64,000 nt of DNA, taken from positions 3,779,533 to 3,843,532 of the forward strand of contig CM076260.1 in NCBI GenBank assembly GCA_038380795.1, given 5' to 3'. Source of the DNA: Pyrocephalus nanus. Lineage: Eukaryota > Chordata > Aves > Passeriformes > Tyrannidae. The first letter of the stretch is position 1; each line of letters begins with the position of its first letter. The notes beneath the pieces are model-generated. The model made no database searches. It was not told where the DNA came from and worked only from the letters and a program-made list of their open reading frames with translations. Of the stretch, positions 47,676 through 58,600 are shown in pieces. A program made the position numbers and the translations under genes.

Positions 47676-50600
47676 TTGCCATTCTACAGTCCAAGCATGA
47701 ACCCCATTAGGGTGGCTTTCCCCTGGGGTGCTCTGTGCTCTCTTTACAGGTCTAGGTGCAGGAACTGTGAGCACAGGCAGCATTCCCACATCATTCCCTC
47801 GAGGGGAGCTCCTGAGAGGTTGCAGACAGAATTGTTAAACCTTGCCTTATCCCACATTATCCTCCCCTCAGCTGTTCAGTTGGAGGTGCCATGTGGTGTC
47901 CAGCAACTGCCACATTCCTCTCGCGAGGTGGCTGCTGTGTGATGGCTGGGGGATGGGGGGGGGGGAGCACGAGGGGACCCCTCATTAGTGTCCTGCAAGG
48001 ATCTTCCTTCCCAGAAATACTGCAAGTCCTGGGCAAAAAGAGTCTTTCCATGCTACTTCCCTTTGGGAGCAGCTGCCCTGCAAAAGGCCTCGTAGGCAGT
48101 GCCCTGCCATCCCCATCTTACACGCAGATGCCTTGAAGATGAAGCTGTTCAGCCCAAATCATGTGTCAGTGAGCGAAAGAGCTGGGAATAGGTCCCAAAT
48201 CTCCTTTATCTGTGCTGTCTGCTTGTTCCTGGCCTTTCCCTCAAGTGCAGGGAGTTAACAGAACACGGTCCTGGTCCTGTGCTATGCAAAGCAGAGGCAG
48301 TTTGCCCACCCTGGGGTTGTGTTTCAAGGAGCAGACAGGTCTTCGATGGCTCCATGCTTCCATCTAGTGACAAAAAGCCACTGCTCACCCCTCCTGCTTT
48401 TTCTCTCTGTCTCCTTTCTGGTTGCAATGCAGGAATGTTTCTCAGATTCCTGATGCTGAGCCTGTCCATAAGGCCCTTTCCACTGGTACACCCAAAACCT
48501 ACAAACCCTAAATGAGTAACTACAAACAAACAAAACCAGGGGTGATATTTTTGGGCAGAACTTAACTCCAGCAGGAAAAAAATGGCTTGCTCATATATCC
48601 AAACATGCACTTGTTCATTAAAATGTGCTGCTTTCCTCTTTGGTGTGTGATAGCCCTAAATAGGGTCATCAGCTTGTGGTGGGAGAGGGTTTACATGTCA
48701 TATAAGAAGACTCCTATGGGACTCAGCCATTCTTCTGCTAGTCTGAATTCTGGGCCTGTGTTTCTGGTTATTAGGATTTTCGCCATCCTTCCCCTTTCTT
48801 TTCTTTTTTCCCCTTTCTTTTCTTTCAGGAGTTTCATCTCCTCCAGGGAACGTTGTGTGCATTGTTTTACCTAATATGTGACTTTCTGGAAAGAATAAAT
48901 GCCTCATCCAAGTCAAATCCTTCAGAGCTGCTAATCTTGGACATTTTGTTGATTTTTTTTTTCCTTAGGATTGGATCACAAAGTGCTAAAAAGAACAACA
49001 GAGGTGGTAACTCATTTTTGTTGCTGACAATGACTCAGAGAGTTTGAGTGACAGAGAATGTTGGAAGCAGCAGTGTCAGGGCACTGAGAGCAGCAATGAA
49101 CCATAATGACCCTGCTCAGCCTCACCTGGGACCACCATCCATACCCTGTCCATGAATCAGGAGACCTATTTAACCTCAGCTGTGGGCCTGCGTTCCCTCC
49201 CTTCTTCCCTGAGCTGTGTTGTAGGAATACTGGTCTTCAGCCTTATCCCTGATCCTACCTTCTAGCTGGATCATGGGCACATATTGAAGTTGAGCCTCCA
49301 GCCCTGTTTCCTCTTGCTCCTGAAAGGTTGCCTCAGGGGGATCCTGGACCTGGTTCATCCCCTCATTTGGTTCTGTTAGTGGATCCTGTTACCAGCATCT
49401 GGCTTTCTGTGCTGTGTTTGTCATCTTTGAACTGTCTCTTCTTCAGCAATACCTTTTTGTTTGACAATTCCCTTGAGTTCACTCTTTCTTCTGATCATGT
49501 TTCCACTGTAATCCCAGCTAATAAGTAAACTGAGGGTAGATTACTGAGCAGGATGGGGTTAAGTTGCAGTGGGTTCCTGTAATCATTGGCCACATGTAGC
49601 TGAGACACTGGGGCTTGGCCTGAGAATGAACCACACACAACTGGTTCCACTGCTGGGCAGAGCTCCAGAGCAACTGGGGGTTGATTGCCCGTGACTTTGT
49701 GCCACTGTGTCTCCGAATTGAGGCTGAGGAAGAGCAAGCAATCCTGTTTCACCTCTCTTTGGGGATGAGGTAAGAGCACGAATATGTACTACTGTTGTTT
49801 GGTTCGTGGTAACTCATTAAACTTCAGTTATGCTGTGGGGTTTGAGAACTCCTCTGAATTTCAGTGGAAACTTCCATGAAGGCATCCATGGAAGGGCAGG
49901 GGCTCAGCAACTCATTCAGTGACTCCATCAAAATCCTTCTGGGCTTCAAACAGGGAAAGTGCAGAGGTGGGAGTAGAGATAGTATTCAGTGTCTGAGGTG
50001 GGCTGAGTTGGGTCTTCCCTGCAGCCCAATCTGTCCATGGGGTGAGAGATAACCCCTTGTAAGTCCACTGCCCTCTTTTCCACAGTGAGTGGTAAAGGAT
50101 CTGTAGGGGAGCAGGTACTTGAGATGTGGTAAGGGACCAAAACACCCTTTGAGCAGTCCCACCAAATGCAGACAGTGTTGGGAATGCCATAGAAAAAATT
50201 AATTAAGAATATATAAGGGAACCTTGAAGTCCACTTGCTGTGAAAATCAGCCCCAGATTGAATATTGGCATATCAAGAGACCATTCCAGCAGTTTTTATG
50301 TCATGTTGCAGTGAAAAAAAGAGGATAAAATGGATTTGCTCTCCTCCTGTTGGAGGATGTAAGTCATGCACCAATGGAAGAACAATTCCAGATTACTCTT
50401 GTTATGGTTATTACAGGTTTGCAACAAAACAGTTAATAGCAACAAGCAGCTTAGGTTAATAATTAAGCAGACTCAGTGGACAGGCTCTGAGCTGTCTGTG
50501 ACGGGATTTGAGCCTTTTGAGAAACTTGTCTGGTGGGTTTCAGCACTGAACCAAGAGTGTAACACAACCTCAGCCTGAAAGTTGTGGTAGAGCTGGCATC

Positions 50601-51139
50601 AAAGGGATGGAGCAGTTGTGCTGATACTGGAGCTACTGCACTTCATTCATTGGAGGAATGGAAGAAGAACAAATTGATTAAGGTAAGGTAATACCAGCAA
50701 AAGACATAGTAAGACTAATAAAATCAAGTATAAATGATATTTTATGCACTTGCTTTGAAATGCAACATTCACTTGAGCCAGGGCTCTGGACTCTGACCCC
50801 TGCCTATTGCAGGATGTTAAAATATGCAAGAAATATAGTGAGAGTAGTTACAGTAGGTCTTGTGGTATAATAATAGAAGTTTAGAAGTTGCTTTATGGTG
50901 GCAGTTTTTTTCTCTTAGCTCTAATGTAAGGTTCTGCCCAAATCTCACCTCCAAGAGTGTCACTCTCCCTTTGCATCTTTTCTAAGGTGCCATCCCACCC
51001 TTCTTCCTCATCCCTGTGCAGCCCTGCTCTTACCCAGGAGCTCTAAGGAGACTTTTTGTTTGAGATTTCATGACTGTGATGTATGTTATATGGATTATCT
51101 TAAATCCACGTTTATGGTAATAGTAATAAAGGAGAAATA
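47676..51139. other. Unique sequence upstream of PKHD1 exon 3
   Basis: No coding exon is proven. It holds a duplicated poly-pyrimidine tract ending in CAG (48786-48831), a consensus donor GATGAG|GTAAGA at 49771 and another GGAGGAT|GTAAGT at 50359. These could belong to 5' exons of PKHD1, but none gives a coding frame with a convincing signal peptide. Confidence 0.4.
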
Positions 51140-51281
51140 TGCCCCATCCCTGGGAGTGTTCAAGGCCAGGTTGGATGGGCTTGGAGCAACCTGGTCTTGT
51201 GGAAGGTGTCCCTGCCCATGGTAGGGACATTGGAATGAAATGATCTTCAATGTCTCTTCCAACCCCAAAAATTTTGTGATT
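51140..51281 (+). repeat. CR1 LINE 3' fragment
   Basis: Runs from ATGCCCCATCCCTGGGAGTG to AAAATTTTGTGATTT. The block order is standard and the tail degenerate. Confidence 0.88.
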
Positions 51282-51426
51282 TAAAAATGTGGCAAAATAA
51301 ATTCACCCTTTTTTTTTTTTTTTCCTCATACTAGTACAAAACCCAGGTTGAGGGCAGTAGAAGTTGATCGTCTGTCATTAAGTGTTAGAACAGTTCCTGA
51401 CCTGGACTTTCTAAAGGGAATGTGGG

Positions 51427-51448
51427 ATGTGTCTGGCTATGACAGCAA
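51427..51448 (+). CDS. PKHD1: Possible PKHD1 start-codon exon (weak candidate)
   Basis: An ATG at 51427 opens seven codons (MCLAMTA) plus one base and meets a very good donor, GCAA|GTAAGA, at 51449. The phase fits exon 3 at 52620, which needs one preceding base. Spliced, the product would start [17 protein letters not shown]. Human exon 2 codes 17 residues of a clearer signal peptide, so this is short and only mildly hydrophobic. An in-frame TAA lies just upstream. The true exon may be elsewhere upstream. Confidence 0.2.
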
Positions 51449-52619
51449 GTAAGACCTAGTCTACAAGCACTCAAATGTTTATTTTATTTAATTATTAGAA
51501 GAGTTCACAGCTGTTGCTCCCACAGGTTTGTACCATGAAGAAAGAATTCACATGAAGTTTGTTTTAATGTTACAGGGAAAGTCCTAAGGCCCCAAGCCAT
51601 GGTTCTGGAGCCAGACTCTCGTGAATTCTCCATTCAGAACCTTTGGAAAATATCCTTTCTGAGTGCTGGGCTGATATTCTTGGCAGGTGGGTGATGGAGA
51701 GGTGCTGTTTCCAACCACCCTGGTCATTAAACACCAGGAAAATCCAGTGTCAATGGATTGGTTACAGATTAACTTCACCCTGACATGGATAAGCATCTCT
51801 AAAAGGTGTTGAATATTATGGGATAGTGACTGCAGCATACCAGACATTGTCCACCTTATCAGTGTTTTCTCATGGCATTATTTCCATAGCCAGTGTAGAT
51901 CTTTTAATTAATTTTTAATTTTCTGTGTTCTACCTGAGTTGGAAACCTAAAATTTATTCAGCAAACTAGATACCCCTGTAAAATGACTTCTGGAAAATTC
52001 TGGTCAGTGGCTACAACAAAAAGAAGCCAGCCACTGGTTCATCTCTTAGCTTCAGAGAATGAGGGTACCCAAAATAAATCCTACATTATCTCAGGAATTT
52101 GATGCCTTTAAGAAAGGCATGGGCATAGCAAGTTATAGGAAATTTAACACCATGAAGCAGGAGCTCCTTTCCAGGCCTGTATGTCTTTCCTGAGGGCTTC
52201 AGAAACAAAGAGCTGGGCAGGCTGTTTTGGAGCCAGAAGAGGTTATATTTTATGGGCGGCCTAAAGTTTGGGAGGGTGCACAGAAGTCAGCAAACACATT
52301 TCTTTGAGAGCTGGAGTAGTAACCATGAGGTCTATCATCTTTAATTCTTGAGGAGGACAGGAGGCTCAATCTGCTGCTTGGTGAACCAAGTCCTGAAGGC
52401 ATTAAAACCCCCCTGAGGGGAAGCAAGACTATTAAATGGGGGAGATGGCTGGAGGGGAAAAGGATGGGCAATATGACTAATTTGGATGCCTGAGGAGAAG
52501 GAGAAATGAGAAGAAGGGTGGAATTACAGGAGGACAGCTCTCAGATCAGTGTGTCTAATGCTGAGCGAGGTATTTTGGATGTTTGCATGACCCTTCAGCC
52601 TGATGGGTTGTTTTTGCAG

Positions 52620-52697
52620 TGGCAGCCACAGGATCGCTCATTGAGCCCCACAAGGGTAGTGTTGCTGGAGGAACCTGGATTACCATTCCCCTGGATG
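52620..52697 (+). CDS. PKHD1: PKHD1 coding exon equivalent to human exon 3
   Basis: 78 nt with acceptor TTTTTGCAG and donor GGATG|GTGAGT. It encodes [19 protein letters not shown] and then ITIPLD, opening the first IPT-like segment. The exon starts in phase with one base owed by the missing upstream exon. Confidence 0.9.
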
Positions 52698-55600
52698 GTG
52701 AGTTTTAAATTCCCAGGAAGTACATGTCAAAGTGGAACCACAAAAGTTTGGGTTGGAAGGGGCCTTAAATCTCACCTGGTTCCAAACCCCTGCCATGGGC
52801 AGAGACACCTTCCACTAGACCAGGTTGCTCCAGCCTGGCCTTGAACACTTCTAGGGATGTAAAAGTAACAGAGAATCAACTCTATTGTGAGATTTGTGGC
52901 TGAAGTGACAAATCCCTAAGCAACAGGGCCATGGGCCATGACAGTCATAACATGAAATCAGCTTGAAATTATCACTTCATAAGCTAAGACTGAAGATTTT
53001 TTCCTAAGCAAGAGAAGTCAAATTTTTTACCTTATTTTTGCAGATGTAGAGCTAGAAATTTCTTCCAAGCCATCCTTTTTTTTTTTGAAGAGCTGAAAAT
53101 CTCCTCCCTTCATAGGTCCCATGGTGCTGGAGCTTCAAAAAAACTAATGAAAAACATGGTCTGATTTTCTACAGTGATGAATATCGGTTCATTGTGAAGA
53201 AAGTTTTTTTTTTGTTTGTTTTTGTTTTTGTTTTTTTTTTTAACCAGCTGTATATTTGGTTTAGCTGCTTAAATTCTGATGCTCAGTCATTTATAACTAC
53301 AGTGAATGGTATCAAGACTTTTTGTCTGAATATGGTGCATTTCCATAAAGACAACGAAACGGAGGGAAGAAAGGAAGCTCAGGTCTTTACAGCTCCCTGA
53401 AAGGAGGTTGGAGCACAGGGGGTGGGTCTTTCTCTCCCAGGTGACCAGGACAGGACCAGAGGAAAGGGCCTCAAGTTGTGGCAGAGGAGGTTTATAATGG
53501 GTATTAGAAGCAATTTCACTATGGAAAGGATTGTCAAGCTCTGGCACTGGGGGTTTTAAAAGATGTGTGGGTGTGGCACTTGGGGACATGTTTTAGTTGT
53601 AGACTTGGCAGTGCTGGAGGAACAGTTGAACTCAATGATATTAAAGGTCTTTTCCAGCTAAATGATTCAAGGAATTCTTCAACTGTTTTTACTTCAAACC
53701 ATGACTTTTCTCACTTCTACCATTCCAATTCTCTCCCTCATCCCATCGGGGGGAAGGTGAGGGAGTGGGGCTGAGTTCTTGGCTGAGGTTAAACCACAAC
53801 AACATAAAATCACACAAACATGATTTTAAAAAGCCTGATCAAGGGCTTTAAATGTTATTCCTAGAGAAGCTGCGTTGCATATTGAAAAACATTTATCATG
53901 TGTCTTAATGTCAGTGATCCTGTCTTCACAGAGCTCTTCTGATTGACTTTATTACTTAGGCTCAGCATCCCACCAGATGGAATCAGTCTCTCCATCCAGT
54001 GTGTCCCAGCTGGAGGTGTCTCTGGTGAATCCAGATCTACCCAGGCTGCCCTGTGATGTCTCTCCTCTGTATTTTGACTTGCCCACTGTAAGATGCAGGA
54101 CAAGGTATGATCCACGACTGTGCTGTGGGTGAGACCTTGATGTTTATCTCGTAGGATCCCCATTTTTTTTCCAGCATCTGTACAGACAGTTTAGGAGTTG
54201 AAAGAATTCCTTTATCTCCTGCAGTGCCCACACCTGAGCATCTCCTAAGCTGTGCTGCATTTATTCTTGTTTCAACTTAATGAAGCACAAGGCTATTTAG
54301 CATGAGGGTCTCATTGAGGCATCTGGGACAGTCTAGACTCAGACCTTCAAAGGTTTGGAGACATCTAATTCTCAGATGCAAAACAGCTAAAAAAATCCTG
54401 GTGGAGATTTTACCAGCTTTCAGTATCCTCAACCTATTTAAGATCATAGGGAGAGGTTATGAGTAGAGCAGGAAATAAATATGGTTTCAAGCATCAGCTG
54501 GGCAGTCTAAGCTGCCTGTTTTCTGTCCTATCACAACTTTAAAAAAGGGTTGTTTGACTGGAAGACTGGGGTGTCTGGAGGCTGTAGGAGGGATCCTAAT
54601 GGGGCTCGTTCATCTCTTGCTGCTGCAATTTGGCTGGAAGTTAATTCTGAGAATTAACTGTGCTGAGAAACTGTGTGCATTAAGGATGCAGCATTAATTT
54701 ACCGACCAGGATCAAGATGCCCTGCAGATCCAGGCAGCCCTGGGTCATTTTATTACTAATGAATACCAATTACCGTTCGTGCATGTCTGATGAACATGTT
54801 TGTGTTTTGCATTAACATATAATTTGGGCAGAGTTCTGATGTGGTCCTGTCACCTTCTGCACTTAACTGTGATTTCTTGCTGTGCCTCCACATTTCTTTT
54901 AAATTGTTGTTTTAGAGTTTGGGTTCATATGTGAGAAGCTTGAGTTGATAGTGTAAATTTGCTTGGCTCTATATAAGCCCTATTGGATCTGGCAGGAATG
55001 GAGACCCTGTGAAGGACCTCGCATTTCCTAAAAAATTAAAAGAAAATCTATAAAAATATTACAATATAACACATTTTCTTCTACCTAGGTCTTCACCCCA
55101 GGAGGGTCTGTACTATGTGGAGGTGATCTTTAAAGGATGTGTGATTAACAACCTGACTGGGCTGGAGAAAGAGAATTATTCTTTCAAGGTAATCACCAAA
55201 CAAATACAGAAGTGATGATAAAGAATTCAAGGTATTGAAGGGAGTAAAACTGCAGACATTGTGTCACAGGAAATATAATAAAATATTAAATAATAGTATG
55301 ATTAGTGCTGGAAGGGACATTGAAGATCATCTTTAAGGATCATTCCTGCCATGGGCAGGGACACCTTCTGCTAGACCAGGTTGCTTCAAGCCCTGTCCAA
55401 CCTGGCTGTGGACACTTCCAGGGATGGGGCAGCCACAGCTTGTCTGGGCAACCTATGCCAGGGTCTCACTACCCTCACATTAAAGAATTTTTGTTTCTAT
55501 CTAGTCTAAATGTACCTATTTTTTCAGTTTGAAGACATTCCTTCTTGTACTGTCACTCCAGGCCTTTGTCTAGTCTCTCTCCAGCTCTCTTGGAGCCCCT

Positions 55601-58600
55601 TTAGGCACTGGAAGAGGCTCTAAAGTCTCCCATGATCTTTCTCTTCTCCAGGGGAACACCTCACACTCTCCCAGCCTGGCTCCAGAGAAGGGGGGCTCCA
55701 GCCCTCAGAGCGTCTCTGTGGCCTCCTCTGGATTTGCTTCTGCAGCTCCACATCCTCCTTGTGTTGGGGTCCCAGAGTTTGATGTGGTACTCCAGGTGGG
55801 GTGTCATGAAAGTAGAGTAGAGAGGGAATCACTTCCTTTAACATTTTGGTCATGATTCTCTTCTCTCTCATCTGCTGTAGATCTGGCTGCATGTCAGGAC
55901 AAGAAGTTGGGATGTTCCTGCTGTCCTTTAAAACTCAGTGCATCGAGGTACTCATCAGTGGCACTGGGTAGACCAGGTCACCTAAGAGGCCTTTCTAAAT
56001 GAAAAATCTGGGTCAAGGTTAATTTATCTCTGCCCTTAAGCCACACACTTAGAAGATCCTGTTGTGTCAGAAGACCCGGAGCTGGCATCTTTTGATGTTA
56101 CCCTGTAAGCTGCAGGGTGGCCACTGACGGGTGTCCATGGGCACAGCTGGTTCCAGGAATGGAAATCTCTTCCCATTCAGGACAGCTGTGCACCTAAGAT
56201 GAGCATGATTTGGAAAGCTCAGATCTCAGTTGTGGTCTCATATCTGTTGCTCCTCCTCCAACCAGGATTTTCCCTTTGACTCTCAGTGTCAAAGCATGCT
56301 GTCTAAAGAGGGTATGGAGTATGATGGTATTAGACTAGTTTATGACAATGGTGTCAAGATCTGGGGTCCCCAGCACAGGAAGGAAATCAGCCTGTTGCAG
56401 CGAGTCCAGAGGAGGCTGCCAAGATGATCAGACGGATGGAGCAGCTGTGCTGTGAGGAAAGGCTGAGAGAATTTGGATTGTTCAACCTGGAAAAGAGAAG
56501 GCCATGGGTAACCTAATTGTGGCCTCCCAGTACCTAAAGGGAACCTACAAGAGTGATGGAGAGAGACTATTTACAAGGGCATGTTAGAGACAGGACAAGG
56601 GAGAATGGGTTTATACTGAAAGAGGGTAGGTTTAGACTGGATATTAGGAAGAATGTCTTGGCTGTGAGGGTGGTGAGGCCCTGGAACAGGTTGCCCAGAG
56701 AAGCTGTGGCTGCCCAATCTCCCTGGAAGTGTTCAAGACCAGGTTGGATGGGGCTTGGAGCAATCGGGGCTAGTGAAAGGTGTCCCTGCCCATGGCAGGG
56801 GGTTGGAATGAGATGATCTTTAAGGTCCCTTCCAACCCAAACCATTCCATTATCTCACACAGAGCAGAATCCTTAACTATGACTGTGTGTTTTGGGATGA
56901 GGCCTGGTGTCATATCCCTGAAAGTCACATCCCACCTCTGAGCTGACTGTGAGTATCGAGCAGGAGAGCCCAGCATTCTCAGTAAATTGCACATTAAAGC
57001 TGAAGAGTCATCGGGTGTTTCAGCTGGCTTAGAGAGTTGATGAAAAATCACCAGGGGATGCTGTTAATGAGGCACATTCCAAGCTAAATAAAACACAGTG
57101 TGTCTCTTTGTTTTGGGACTGGGACCTGGGAGCTATGAGAATTAAAAATTAATTTTGCCTCCACATTAGGCTGAAAAAGGCCCCTGCAGGCAGCAACAAG
57201 TCTGAGCAGCTCAGAAGACTTGTGTCAGCCAGTGGCCCCAATTTCATGCTGATTTTGGCTCCTTTTTCCACATCAGCTCTAGCCTGGGGAATGGTGTGAT
57301 GTTGCTTTTGCTTCCCAGAAGTGGCCGTTGCTGGAGGGAGCTGGTGGCTACTCATTCATTTTTAATGTGACCATGAGGAGGAGAGAAGTCAGAGGTTGAG
57401 CTCTGAAAGGGAATGGTTTAAGGAAAGGTTGGAAAAAACACAGTAATGCAAGGGTGTCTTCAATTTGATTCAGCAAATTAGGTTTGTTGTGCTGTTCATT
57501 GGGCTGTCAACAGCACCTGTAAGTGCCAGGGAGGATATGGAGGGATCATAGATGAACATATAAAAAAAAAAAAAAAAAAGGGCAATGGAAGGGCCTGGAG
57601 CTCAGGTCTGATGGTGAGAGACTGAGAGAGCTGAGGGGGCTTAGCTTGGAGAAAAGGAGGCTCAGGGGGAACCTTCTCACTCTCTATAACTCCCTGAAAG
57701 GAGGTTGTAGCCAGGTGAGGTTCGGCCTCCTCTCCCAATGTACAAGACACAGGACAAGGAAATTGCCTCAAGTTGCACTGGGGGAGGCTTAGATTGGATG
57801 TTATGGAAAATTTCTTACCCAAAATGATGTTACCCAAACATCAGGGAAACTGGGGAGTCACCATTCCTGGAGGGATTTAAAAGATGTGTAGATATGGCAC
57901 TTGGGGACAAGGTTTAGTTGATTTGTCAGTGTTAGATTAATGGTTGTATTCAATCTTCAGGTTTTTTTTCCTCTGAGTCCAAGGTATTTCTTTCCCAAAG
58001 ACATATCTGTTGTACTATACTGCATTAAGATGGGCCAGTACAAGCTCTTTTAATGTTCCACTGCTTTAGGGTACCAAAAAAGCTTGCTAAAGGGTGGCTG
58101 AAGTATTTAACTTCTGTGATAAAGAAATAGCTTTTAAGTATATACTCTTGGAAAGAAAAATAGTGCAACAATGCAGGATAAAATGCAGGTTATAACTAAT
58201 AAGTATGACTTAGAAACTTTATAATGTATTAAAGTGTGTCTTCTAACATTGACCCAAGCCAGAGTGGGCAATTTGGGCACAAATGAGGACGTAAAATTAG
58301 CAGTAACCCATACTCTGAATGGAAGTGAGGTAAGAAGGGAATATTTCTCCTTACTACCCTCCTGGAGCAGTACTTTGAAACAAAGATCAGATCTGAAGTG
58401 GGGATCTCTGAAATGCAGTTGCCAACTGTGTTGTGAGTGATGTACCATCAGATTGTGTTGGAACGCACTGAAAATAACTTCCATTTAACTACAAATTTCT
58501 CTTTGCAGTTCTCTGCTGAGCAGACACCTGTGGTTTACCAAATCAATCCACCATCTGGCACCCCAGGTACAGGACCTTTCTTTATGTTGGAGCCCACTTA

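Larger units (their letters stand above)
55189..58508 (+). other. PKHD1: PKHD1 intron 5
   Basis: 3.3-kb intron bounded by GTAATC and CTTTGCAG. It holds three CR1 copies (55295, 56345, 57586) of both orientations and an A18 run. The rest is unique. Confidence 0.75.
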
